From positions 1,300,549-1,364,548 of the forward strand of contig OY811978.1 of NCBI GenBank assembly GCA_963681505.1: a stretch of DNA of 64,000 nucleotides, written 5' to 3'. The stretch's first letter is position 1. Every line of letters begins with the position of its first letter. A program made the translations under genes and the position numbers. The notes beneath the pieces were generated by a model. The model was not told the DNA's origin and did no database searches. It saw nothing but the letters and a program-made list of their open reading frames with translations. This document shows positions 36,698 to 47,900 of this stretch, in pieces. The stretch comes from Eunapius fragilis (taxonomy: Eukaryota; Porifera; Demospongiae; Spongillida; Spongillidae).

Positions 36698-36933
36698 AGG
36701 ATAGGGCAAGGGGGCGTCATTTGACAGCCGCGCATACGTTCTCCGCTTTCGGCCGATTCAGTTAATGAGGTGTCCGCGCTCTCGGCAGATTCAACCAGTG
36801 GACGGTGGATGCTGTCCGCTTTCAGCCAATTCAGCCAGTGGGGGTGCGCATGTTTCGGGGGGGGGGGGGGGGGCACCATTCACTCCCGAAGGGGGGTGGG
36901 GGGGGGGGCCATGGCCCCCCCTGGGACGCCCAT
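36633..36933. mobile_element. G-rich TIR element (atgggcgtccc ends)
   Basis: Starts atgggcgtccccagcttttc and ends ctgggacgcccat, giving a TIR of about 11 bp. The interior has a G-run of more than 30 at 36660-36693, further G-runs at 36858-36874 and 36892-36908, and repeated ccgctttcggccgattca words. The same words fill 6950-7226. hAT-type non-autonomous elements often have such G-rich ends; the class is inference. Confidence 0.7.
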
Positions 36934-37189
36934 GCACATACAATGTAAAATCACGTGGTTCTTTTAAAACGGATTAAATAAATAAAAGTGCTAGTTACGA
37001 TTCGAATTCTTCTCGATGAGCAGCTCGAACAGCCCGTGCCCTGCTCAGGTGCATGGAAGCACTTGGCAACTGTCTGAATTTTCATGACCGCCACTCCCTG
37101 GTTTCGCACAATGTCGATAGCGCTACTTGATCAGCGCAATGAATGTTATATGTGGTAACGTAACGTGCAGCGTGCCATTCCCATGTTTA

Positions 37190-37570
37190 CGCACGATGGG
37201 ATTTCGAAAGTCCAGGTTGAGTTTACGGGTAATAAAACTGGTTTACTGGTAATGAATGTTGCGGTAACATTCCATGATGGAAAAAACATTCCGCACTTGT
37301 AATTGCACATTTCCTGCAAAGATGGGATATTGAAAAACCAACTGGAAATAAAAATCCCAATCTTGGATTTAGGGTTGGAATTGAACAATTCCTGCAGATG
37401 AGTGTGGGATTTTGAAAACCCATGCTGGTTTTAAAATCCACCCTGGAAAAATGTTGCGTTTAATTGTCATGATGGGATCATTTTTTTCCTGGTGTGAAAT
37501 TTTATGGGAATTCAAAATATCATGCTGCCGGCATTTCGTTAAATTAAAAAAATCAACCATGGGAATAAAA
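37190..37570. repeat. Degenerate array of gggatttt / aaaatccca words
   Basis: Loosely repeated words such as catgatgggat, gggattttgaaaa and aaaatccca with a spacing of 20-40 bp, similar to 32437-32960. Minus-strand frames here are short and without domain signature. Confidence 0.4.
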
Positions 37571-37848
37571 ATTACGTAAGGTCTTTAAACTATGATTTCC
37601 GCTCTACATCCGCTTTCGTGATTATAAACCACGGCTGCATTAATAAACGCTTAGTTCGTCGAAAACAAAGCGGGTAAGTTGATACCAGCTGTGCATTGTA
37701 GTCCACAAGTAGGCTATAGCGCGTACGAATATACTCGTCAGCAGCACGTCATGTGCACGACGCAGTTGCATTTGAGTGTTGGAGCATAATATAAAGTTAA
37801 TGTCAGCACCACCTATATCAGGCTATATGGGTTATATGGGTACATGCA

Positions 37849-37856
<8 letters not shown>

Positions 37857-37888
<32 letters not shown>

Positions 37889-38000
37889 CGCGCGCGCGCG
37901 TGTGTGTATGTGTGTGCATGTGTGAACATGTATGTATGTATGTATGTTAGTGCATGTGTGTGCGTGTGTTACGTGCGTGATGTATGTGTCACTGTGTGTT
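37857..38000. repeat. (GT)n(GC)n microsatellite
   Basis: About 12 gt units, then about 10 gc units (37880-37900), then tg-rich degenerate sequence and a short tatg run. The alternating GC tract is Z-DNA-prone. Confidence 0.9.
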
Positions 38001-38023
38001 AGTGTGTGCCATGCGTATGTACT

Positions 38024-38706
38024 AAAGTCCTGGACAGCATCGAGGAAGTATACGTTTATGTAGCATGTATTTTAATTATATTCATAGCAAATCAATCACC
38101 ACAATTCGGTAAAATATGTCAGCTATGTATGGTGAGAAAACGAAACTTATATAGCGTAACGTGAAGTCAATAAATTCAAGTTTATTGGGGGTACTAAAAA
38201 AATTTTAATTCAGTTTGACAATATTTCAGTACCGCGTCCAAATCTAAAAATCATATTTTGATTCTACATATAATGATATCTAAAAATACAGAAAATCTCG
38301 TTTTTTGCTTAAAAACTGTCCATAATATTTTCAAGACAAGTTTTTAAACGTTTTTGCCTCATTACTGGAGCCATATTCATCAACCACTTACCTTGTGTGA
38401 GCAAAACAACTGCTGAGTAACCATAGTTTACTTAACAGCTGCGAGTGTTGCTCAACGATCTCATCGATAAGCCCTTTCCTTTGTTCCTACTGTGGTGTTG
38501 TTATGTACACGGTCAAGTGTTTTCAATGAATATAATTAGCTGCCAATTGTTTATAGTTATAATTCAACTCACTGAATTTTTTGTTAAAACGAGTTGGGCT
38601 AGTGAAACCAATATACGGAACGTTCTTATCGGACCCCAAAGGCACCTTTAAAATTAAAAAAATGGCACATTATTTTTACTTCCTCGATGCTGTCCCGGAC
38701 TATAAT
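38024..38706. mobile_element. Foldback element, ends agtcctggacagcatcgagg
   Basis: agtcctggacagcatcgagg (from 38027) is inverted at 38683-38704 (cctcgatgctgtcccggact). The interior is AT-rich without a supported gene. Both ends abut tg-rich sequence. Confidence 0.6.
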
Positions 38707-40179
38707 GTGTGTGGATGTGTGTGTGTGCGTGTGCCTGCGTGTGTGCATAGATTAATAACCGTACGGTACTCTATGGTGTGTGCATGTGTGCGCCATGTTG
38801 AGGGCCTGCAAGCTAATTAATAAAGACTGAATTACTCTTGCATGGGCTGAACCACAAGCCTAACAAACGTAACGTGCATGTGCCAAAACCTCAGACCAAT
38901 TTTATGGTTCATTACCCACTGTGGTTTAAAACAAGCTAGTGGTTAACCGCGCCCTAAAATGTGGTCGTATATTTCAGTAACCTTAACCATATAGATCTAC
39001 CGATGTTATCTCCGGTTAACATTTTGTTAACCAGAGATAGCGTTTTTCCTTCCCTTTCTTTCAGCCATATTCTTAGCATCTTTTGAAGCATAGTAACCAA
39101 ACAACCTCGGTTGTGACTAGCATCCATTTGGGTATTAGCGAAACATAATTTTTTACTTAACGTGTCACATATAGCGTATGAAAATGTGCAATTACACTGA
39201 AGCGGTCACAGTTGCCGTCGATTTACAAAATAGAGCGTTAACCAGGGTAAGCATCCGTTGTTTTACAGACCAAAGCGGTTAAAATGCGGACAAAACCTAA
39301 CAAATGCTGTGGCTTTGCTTTTGCCAACTCGTGCTAATTATAGTCCACACAATAAGCTCTTGAAAATCGGTGCTGCTGTTACCGCTCGTGCGGACAAAGT
39401 CATCAGCCTTCGCGGTGCAGCAGCACGCTTTGGGAAGATTAGAATAGTAAGGCCAAGCGTGTCACTGGAACTATCACTGGTATCAACGGTAGAGGTCGGT
39501 CTCAAAAATGGGTTTTTTTTTCCCCTACCTTGAACAAGTGTACAGAGTTTTCATCTCGTTCACTAGAAATGGTTGGATCAGGCTTGCCAACCCCTAGTAA
39601 TTGCATTGATGCTGGGTTACAGGGTGCGATTGAATCGAAACGAATGCTGTGGATGTACGTGTGGATGAAGAAGTGATCTAGATGTGATGACGAAGTGAAT
39701 GCTGATCGCAAAGTGGATGCTGTCATATCATTATTAAAAATAATTATCAGAACAAAACAAGCCGTATAGCTAGCTAATTGTTTACATAGTGGTTTTAAAA
39801 GAAATTGATTAGCTCTTACAACCAGTACTGTTAATCTAGGTACACATGCACTGATAACTGTTAGCTCCGGCGAACATCAGTGTTAACACTGCGCGGTAGA
39901 TCTATTTTTAACGTCCAAAAAATACTCTGCATGTGTTAAGATAAAACACCTATATATTTGACGCCGCGAAAATATACAGCTAGGAATCATTGCCGCGAAC
40001 ATATAACCTTGTGTATGAAATAAACAGCAGGCTTGCCTCCCCTTGACCACAACTGTTATGAGAGCAATTATGGCCTGGACTCTCGTAACATAAACTATTA
40101 GGAATATAATCATGTGCATTTCATATCATGCATTCATGTAAATATATACATATATATTATATTGTTTGTAAACCAATAA
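38707..40179. other. No gene seen
   Basis: Short frames at 39258-39533 (+) and 39883-40119 (-) have no domain features. No strong repeat. Confidence 0.4.
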
Positions 40180-40505
40180 TAAAGTTGCAAACTAAGCGTA
40201 ACGCCGCGATTATCTCCACGTGGGTATGTGGGAATAAATCGCCGCAAGTAATTAATGGTCTAAATATAAAAACACACGCTGACTTTCTCTGTACAAATTA
40301 ATTTTTGTAGGTAATGAAGGTATTTCGATTGATGTTTATAATTTTCTTCTGCTTCAACAAAGGTATGTTACAGTAGTATTCATTGTAGATGCATTATAGT
40401 CTATTTGGATCCTAAAATGAGTGCAGTGGTGCATTTAATTTCGCTGCATTGTATTTCATACCAGTAATGAGCATTTTGCACAAGTTATTAATATTTATGC
40501 GCCCA
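40180..40505 (+). repeat. Duplicate of gene E promoter and first exon
   Basis: 40185-40505 matches 44863-45160 in the same orientation. Shared words include gttgcaaactaagcgtaacg, ccgcgattatctc, gtacaaattaatttttgtag, the exon itself and ttcattgtagatgcatta. It includes about 120 bp upstream of the start and about 140 bp of intron. Confidence 0.85.
40314..40362 (+). CDS. Orphan or alternative first exon (signal peptide) of gene E
   Basis: ATG at 40314 opens 16 codons, MKVFRLMFIIFFCFNK, followed by G and a gtatgt donor: phase 1, exactly as in gene E exon 1 (MKLFRLMLIISFCFNK). No Ig-like exon follows before 44968. It is either an alternative promoter and exon that splices to the Ig exon at 47163, or the relic of a duplicated gene whose body was lost. 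The reading frame and splice site are both intact. Confidence 0.6.
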
Positions 40506-40515
40506 AATTCCCATA

Positions 40516-41058
40516 TAGGAATTGACCCGGGTCGTGAATATCATTAAAAAAAACCGCGACCAGCGTATAACTCGCGTAGTAAGAAACTGATAGTTTAGTT
40601 CTTTGTTCCTATCGATCCAGAAGGCAAAGGCGGTCATTTTAATGTTTTGTTCCAATCTTCAAACTTTTTGCTTTAAGAGAACAAATTACCTCGTCCCCAA
40701 GCCAATTCTTCTCCGTCGTCGTCGTCGTCGTCTTCTTCTAATTCTCGGGTGAGTATAACTCCGGATAGGAATGGTTTCAAAGAGCGCCAATTTTACCAAT
40801 CGCTTTAGAATCTCCTGGAAGGCCATCTTGATGTATGAATAAAGCATAAAACTGACATACGTAATCATTACGTAATGCGTAGTGTTAAATAGAAGCGTTC
40901 CCATGGCGACATTGACGTATATTTAGAATTGTGCAAAACAAAAGAAGGAGAGCAGACGACGTGTTAGAATTCTCCCGCATTCCTTACAGTGATCCCAAAC
41001 AAAAGCGGGCCTCTGCTCGTGACGGTAATTGAAGCGGAAGGGGGGGGGGGGGGGGGGC
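40516..41058 (+). mobile_element. Composite element: core repeat, ctt/gtc run, ORF stub, G-run
   Basis: Starts with the core repeat (ggaattgacccgggtcgtga, then cattaaaaaaaaccgcgacc). It continues with a short gtc/ctt run at 40716-40740, then ctcgggtgagtataactccg, cataaaactgacatacgtaa and a degenerate version of the basic-protein stub, and ends in a G-run at 41039-41058. The order is the same as at 35030-35847. It is followed directly by MITE family 1 copy c. Confidence 0.7.
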
Positions 41059-41104
41059 ACTTGCCAGTATTAATAATCGATTTAAAATGATAATTAAAAA
41101 ATAG

Positions 41105-41400
41105 AGGAAACAAGTAAAGAAAAACATTCTCTAACGAGAAAGTTGGTGGGATATAGGAATTGGAGGCAATGGTGGTGTTAAAAGGAAGGGAACAAGGTTT
41201 TGAGAAAAGGGTAATGAGACAAAAATCCTATATTGAGCACGTGTAAATGTAACAGAACCAAAAGAAGTGCTAAATATAGGATTTTTGTCTCATTACCCTT
41301 TTCTCAAAACCTTGTTCCCTTCCTTTTAACACCACCGTTGCCTCCAATTCCTATATCCCACCAACTTTCTCGTTAGAGAATGTTTTTCTTTACTTGTACA
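41105..41400. mobile_element. MITE family 1, copy c (full)
   Basis: Almost full-length pairing arms starting acaagtaaagaaaaacattc, with the same internal words as copy b. The centre is around aaccaaaagaagtgctaaat. Confidence 0.95.
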
Positions 41401-41421
41401 TAATTATAATTATTTGGGAGA

Positions 41422-41570
41422 GTGTCCAGCACAATTACCCTTATGGGTAGTTTTTCAAGTTTTCAAATTTTTGAATTTTCCGTGAACTCCAAAGAGCCTT
41501 CTATCATCCTTAGTTGGACTATCCATTTTGCTTGTCCTGGAAATTTCACAAGCGTGATTTTGCTGGACAC
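41422..41570. mobile_element. MITE family 3, short copy
   Basis: gtgtccagcacaattaccct at the left and cgtgattttgctggacac at the right, with gttttcaaatttttgaattttcc between. Shorter than the copy at 20561. Confidence 0.8.
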
Positions 41571-41717
41571 ACTTCCAATATATAAAAATATTTATACAAT
41601 ATGAAATTTGATAAGAAGTTTCAAAACTTCTGAGCAATGAATAATAAATTATGTACCTAAACTTAAAAAGGGCACAAGAACTAAATACAATACCAAATCC
41701 ATCAGAAAAATTTACGA

Positions 41718-41945
41718 CACAAGTAATAAAACATTCTCTATACGAGAAGGTTGGTGGTATATAGGAATCAAAGGTGATGGTGGTGTAAAAAGCAAGGGAA
41801 CAAGGCTTCTGATTGAAAAGGAGAAATGAAATATGCCTATTTTAGCACACGCAGTAAACTTATATGACAACATGCTGCTAATACAGGTCCATTCCATTAA
41901 AGCAAGGTAACAAGGCTTCTGACTGAAAAGGAAAAATGCCACGGT
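41718..41945. mobile_element. MITE family 1, copy d (left arm only, internally duplicated)
   Basis: acaagtaataaaacattctc, gagaaggttggtggtatata and aagggaacaaggcttctga match the left arm. The phrase aacaaggcttctga..tgaaaaggaaaaatg recurs about 100 bp later at 41905. The right arm is missing. Confidence 0.7.
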
Positions 41946-42118
41946 GCTACCAGACGGCTCAGAACAAGGCACAATTCCGTATTTGTCGGGTCTAATAAAT
42001 GAAAAGGGCTGGCATCCCAATATACCGCACAGCAGGTCGATTTTGTCGACGTTCAAAGTGGAGTATGGTAAGCGGTACCGCTTTAGGTTAATAGGAGGGC
42101 ACAAGTAAAAATCATATT

Positions 42119-42172
42119 TTGTCATGTGTTAGATCACAATAATATATATTTAAACGATACTCTGAAGTAATG
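42119..42172. repeat. Partial copy of the 30935 foldback interior
   Basis: gtcatgtgttagatcacaat followed by aatatatatttaaacgat and actctgaagtaat matches 31075-31128. Confidence 0.8.
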
Positions 42173-42784
42173 TTACGTACCAAAACTAAGCATAAGCCCA
42201 AGATCTGGCAGCATCTGGATCTTTCCACTTTTAGACGCTCGAATTTTGCATGGGCAAACCAACGAATTTGATAACGCTGGTTATTTTATGCCGGCTGTGT
42301 CATGAAAATATTGTGATAGCTGATATAATGTACGCATGTGCTATTTGTAGATCAACACCAAATAAGGTATAGTAGCGGCTAACACAATGCGAAAAGCAAC
42401 AGCTCACGCATTGCGAAAATAAGCCCTATTGATTGTGGTGTTAGGCCAGGGTTTAGTCGTGACCCAATCAATCGCTGCAACTCACCGCTAATGAGTTCGC
42501 CCTGGAATTCCATTAGATGGTAGTTTATGTAATTAAATCACCCACTTGTTGATCACACAGATTTTTTAATATGTACATTAACCCCTTAGCTAAGCATAAA
42601 ACACCCGAACGGGAATGGCAATCGTGCAATGACCGTTTTTCTTTTTATATCGTGGTATTTTCAATGTCCACGATGATTAAGGCAGCTTGCATATTTCTCC
42701 AGCAGCTATACATGTAACACCCAGATAGCAAAAGGGGTATAAATATGCTGGAACAACCCATATATGTAAGCCACCTACACATTA
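42173..42784. other. No gene seen
   Basis: No domain, repeat or clear exon recognised. Confidence 0.4.
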
Positions 42785-43540
42785 ACTATGCATGTTGAGT
42801 AGATACACACATGAAGTACATGTACGTGCATCTTGTGCACGTGATATGGCCTGTTTGCGAAAGTGAAGTGATAACAGTTCAATAAAACAATAACTGCATC
42901 TTAACATAGGATCATATTCTAAAGATACAAGCTGAGTGAATGCATACGCACATTGCGCCTGAATTATATTGTGCTGCAGGAACTGAGCTGATTTGTACAA
43001 CCAAACCAATATCACTGAGCCACACGAATCATTTTACTACGATGAGCACTGGCTATGAGTCAAAAGTTCATGTGCACCTGATGGACAAAGCATGCAGCAA
43101 CATTAAAAGACGACGTTTCATTGGTCGCTTACATCGATCGCTGCATGGTTTACATAATCCCACCACTTCGTTCGTAAACCCGTGCTGCAATGAAAAATCA
43201 GTGCTCATACATTCGTGTCTTTTGTATATAGCATACTGATGAAACATCCACAGGCCCTAACTTTGCAGCATACATCCTAAATGATGCCCACGATAATAAA
43301 TTGTCTGCAACATGCACGTGCTATCGTTGTTGACGTCTTCTTGCTTTCGGAAACCGGAGAAGCTGTGAGTCATACTAAAGTCAAAGTTTTCATTTATTGC
43401 GTACGAACAATCTTCGCGGAGCTGCGTTTTTATTTCTATTCTGCCGGCTTGTGCACAGTAAGTGACAGGCCATATCACGTGCACAAGATGCACATGCATA
43501 CGTACATGTACTTCATGTGTGTATCTAATCAACATGCATG
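42785..43540. mobile_element. Foldback element, about 70-bp arms
   Basis: Left arm 42785-42858 (gcatgttgagtagatacaca, catgaagtacatgtac, gtgcacgtgatatggcctgt) is inverted at 43464-43540. The interior of about 600 bp shows short frames on both strands without domains. Confidence 0.8.
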
Positions 43541-43607
43541 CTTAATATGTGGTTTACATGCATGTATGGGTTGTTGCAGCATATTTATGCCACTCAGGGC
43601 TACCAAA

Positions 43608-43684
43608 GGCTGTCAGGCCGGTCTGACAGGCCAGACCTGGCCTGACCTGTCAGGCCGGACCTCTGGCATGTCAGGCCGGACCAC
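43608..43684. repeat. Cluster of tgtcaggccggac words
   Basis: Four to five copies of TGTCAGGCCGG(A/T)C-like 13-mers in both orientations within 75 bp; one more copy at 44555-44568. Together they bracket the hAT relic and may be its terminal or subterminal repeats. Confidence 0.7.
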
Positions 43685-43877
43685 GCCCCCTCATTGTGCT
43701 AATACATGCATATAGTACATGTATATGACTGATTTGTACATCTAAAGATCAAGCTTACTTCTTGTTCAGAATTCAAATATTAATGTAAAAGTCAAGATAA
43801 TAATAATAAATCATACTGAGATGCGAATAAATATGGAACAGTTTATTATTTATAGCACATTGAGCAATAGTATTGGC

Positions 43878-44300
43878 TTATTTCTTTCGAAGCATCCATG
43901 CATTGTGCTTTAGCATAATTGATGCCTCCAGCCGTTGGGGAAGTACATGCAGACTCCATCGCTGTCGCTCCTGGATCAAAATGGCTCTTGAAAACACTCC
44001 TCTCTCTGATGGAGCGGATGACGCTTAAATAGCCAGGTACATTCGAGCAAGCTTTGCAATAGTGGAAAATTGTGGGTTGTGCATTTTACACCATTCCAAG
44101 CGATCTAAAGAGGCCATGACATCTACTGCTCTGATCTCCAAGAGCCGAAGCCAAGCATCATATTCCAGTTAATTGTGTTGTGAAGACTGCTACACACATG
44201 CGCATTTTTGTTCATCCTTGTAATGCCATTCAATGTGTCTAGACAAAGTGGAGTATTCCCTGGAGAACGGCCTGTGGCAGTAATCACACCACGCTTATCT
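43878..44300 (-). pseudogene. hAT-family transposase relic (BED-type finger and dimerisation domain)
   Basis: On the minus strand, 44292-44215 reads WCDYCHRPFSREYSTLSRHI and EWHY, a C2..H3-H finger like the N-terminal BED finger of hAT transposases. From about 44170, LEWCKMHNPQFSTIAKLARM-YLAI is followed by a TAA at 44025-44027 and then, in the same frame, ASSAPSERGVFSRA to a stop at 43878. This is the C-terminal hAT dimerisation motif (YLAI-P-ATSAPSERVFS in living elements), with the stop at the usual Pro. The central DDE region is absent, so this is an internally deleted, dead element. Confidence 0.75.
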
Positions 44301-44576
44301 GCGTAGGCCTACTCCTTTGATGTATGTACCTTGAAATGAGACCAGATAGCGGATGTGTTTACACTACTACAATACTTCTAAACCTTCGCAATGGCGGGAA
44401 TCTCACGAGCTCCTCGGAATTTTATTCCCACAGATCCGGGTTTGAAACAGGTTTGAGCCGCTGAGTTGAAGGTATAGAAACCGACGGACATTGATTGACG
44501 TAACATAATAAAATTAATGATTGTCATTTATAAACAATAATTTCTACTAATTTGGCCTGTCAGGCCGGACTGGCAG

Positions 44577-44655
44577 GCACCCCGACTATGAATCTCATTA
44601 AAATACGCGACCCGTCTCTAACAAGACTCCCGACGATCGGATCATTTAGCTTGTT
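44577..44655 (+). repeat. Dispersed core repeat, copy 3
   Basis: gactatgaatctcattaaaa then tacgcgacccgtct, ctcccgacgatcggatca and gcttgtta are shared almost exactly with 47878-47960 and, in reverse, with 55745-55815. Confidence 0.85.
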
Positions 44656-44967
44656 ATAGCAATCAAACTAGAAGTCAAAAATGAGCAGTTTCGTCTTTTT
44701 TTATGTCACAATCATGTGTATGTCTATGCATTCGTGTAAAAAATAATAACTATTGTTTGTAAAACAGTAATGAACTGTGACCACGCACGGTATTAAAATG
44801 ATTAGGAAACATGTAAAAACATACGTAAATCCGCGCAGTCTAAGTTACAGGCAACTCGTGGTTGCAAACTAAGCGTAACGCCGCGATTATCTCTCCACGT
44901 GGGGATGGTCTGAATATTAAAAACGCACACTGAATCCTCTCTGTACAAATTAATTTTTGTAGGGGTA

Positions 44968-47900
44968 ATGAAGCTGTTCCGATTGATGCTGATAATTTCC
45001 TTCTGCTTCAACAAAGGTATGTCAGTAGTATTCATTGTAGATGCATTATTGTTTATTGTGATCCTAAAATTAGTACAGTGGTGTCGCTGCATTGTATTTC
45101 ATACCAGAATGGGCATTTTGCACAAGTTATTAATATTTATGCTCCCAATTTTTCCATATACACAATTGTAATTATTTGGGACAGTGTCCAGCAAAATCAC
45201 TCTTTTGGGAGTTCAAGTTTTCCATGAACTCCAATGAGCATCTATCAAATGATTTTGCAGTAAAATGTGTACAGATGTATACAAATTAGCCTTCTGTAGA
45301 ATTATTCGTGACAACACCCCCAAATCCAATTTTAAAAACAGCAAGAAAGCAATTCAAGTGCATTGGTCAATTTGGGTGGTGTAAAAGGTAACCCATAAAA
45401 AGCCAGGAGTCTCCTTTGGCCCCATAATAAACGAAGCCACATGCGCTGTCAGAGGTCAACGTTTTCCCAGCTTGCCAGATAATAATAGTACTATCGTTGA
45501 ACAACAATTAATTACCTGTAGTGTTACTTGCAAAGATAAGATATTATTTGTGTTCCCCTGTACACGCAGGTGCAAATAGACATTTTAATAATTATTGATC
45601 CATACGTCCGTGTGTTTAATTGTGTGAGTTTTTACCAAACACAAATTATTTATAGTCCGCAAATGAAGTACATCAATCAGTGTGCATAATTATGGATTTA
45701 GTGATATTCACATTTTCAATCAAAACCTCAATACTTAAGCACATATTTCTTTATGAAACCTAGTAGAAGAGAGAGGGATGGAATATTTCACATAACAATG
45801 TTTATTTAGCTAATTTGGTCTTGAATATGTGTGTATTTATTTTCAAATTACTATCAAATAATTCAATTTAAAATATGAAAATTGCAATAGCACTGTTATT
45901 GGGGTTAAGGATACACTTACGGCTCAAATAAAAGTTAATTCATCAATATCTGATACCAAACAATAGTATATAACGCATTGCTGTGATAACTTGGACAGAC
46001 AATTGTTGCTGGACATGGCATTGGCTTCACTATGTCGTATGTCTGTATTGCACATGCATGTACACATGAATTGAATGTAACTGTGCTGAAAAGGATTAAT
46101 TTGTAACAAGGAGTATATTTTTACTACTGCAAATGCGACCTTTTTTTTTTGCTACGGAACGCCAAATGAGTCACAAATCGATGCTGCAATGATCGAAAGC
46201 TCTTGTCCATCTACGGTGCAATGGTCGACAGGTTGTGCCCATTGATCGATAGCTTTTCAAATCAAAAAGGGTGTCGAATCAGTTCTTTATTTGTCACTTA
46301 TAGTACATTCTGGTAGCTCATCCTCCTTTGTTCTCCACCCTCTTCATTCTTGTATAAGCCACGATAGAGCAATTTCAAATGCTGACATTTATTTCAAAAG
46401 ACATACAACGATTCCGCACATTTTATCTTCACTGGCGCGAAATATCTTCTTGTTTTGTTTTTTTCGTTAGTACTAGCTGATAACTCATGAATGCCCGGCG
46501 ATCGATAACTTATTTTATGCTATAAATAAGCAACGGTCGTGTAGAAAGACAGGGAACAAGGTTTTCTGGAAAGGAAATTGTGACAGAATCTATATTTAGT
46601 ACGTGTAAATGTAACAAGGAACCAACCCATATAGCTTTTCATCTCAAGTTCCTTTCCCCAAAACCTTGCACTTTTTACATGACTTTATATGACGTTAACA
46701 TTACCTTTGCCTTCAATTCATTTAACGTTCTCATTAGAGAATGTTTCTTTACATTAACAATTTCAGAGGATTTTCCATGCACCAAGATGTGTTGTTTAAT
46801 ATGAATACAATAAGATTGTACTCTTCCCCAAAACTTGTCACACAGTATGACAGTTAATTATGTTGTCTACTCCGTACACTTATTGAACAATCATGCCAGC
46901 TTTGCTCATGCACATGTACAGATTGTATTGCAATATTTTGGTCTGATAGAAAGTCACAAAAATTCTGCGCAATAAAATTATGTACCTTAACTTATAGGTC
47001 AATCAAATCAATTTTCAAGTTTGATTAAGAATTGTTCAAATTAATAGCACGGCCTTGCATTGTGACAATGCTTGCAAAAAAAATCATACTATGAATATGT
47101 GGAGTGTACCTGTATTGGTAAAACATGGTGTGTCTCATGTGAAATTCTGTCCTCTTTCCCAGTTTATACCGGGAACCTGACATGTCAGGTCAATGGAGGT
47201 GTGGTATCATGTCCTCCTGTAGCCTGTCCTGGGGACCAGGTGACATTAACAGGAACTGTCCCAGCTGTTAATAATAACATATGGCTCCTGCCCAGTGGAT
47301 CATGCAGTGGTTCTAACACACCAGACAGCATTGTGCTAAGTCAGTCTAAAGATACTTGCAAAGATGAAATAAACAAGACCTGTGGACCATACACAGCAAC
47401 CAATGTGGATCCTGGTTCATCCACACCATGTCTGACTAGTACCTTGACAGTGAGAGTGAACACTGGTATGACATCATCACTGATCATGGTTGGATCCCGA
47501 TCCATAAATGGTTCGAATAGTAATCTGAATACAACCCAGATAATAGTCATAGATGGTAAGACCATTCATTATTCAGTGTAGTTGTGTATGTTCATGCTGA
47601 AGGAACATTACATAGGCATTCACATCAGGGAGGGTATGTACCTGGTCGATTGTTTGGTTCCTTAGGTAGACTGCACAGCAGCAGATAGTGGTATATATTG
47701 AGGCATTAATATTGGTCCCCCAGACACACAATAGAGCCACGTTGTAGAGGTGCCACCAACGCTCGGAGCAATATTATCCCGGACCACGTACACAGATAGC
47801 ACTTTAATATCCCTTCTCTCCCCTCATACACAGTACGACACCATATCGGAAGTTTCGTTAGAAACTTCCATATAGGATTTGACCATGACTATGAATGTCA

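Noticed and set aside
45017-47162. A second Ig-like exon within gene E intron 1
   Set aside because: Only MITE fragments and AT-rich sequence; no CPPxxCPGD-type or STCPGST-type coding seen.
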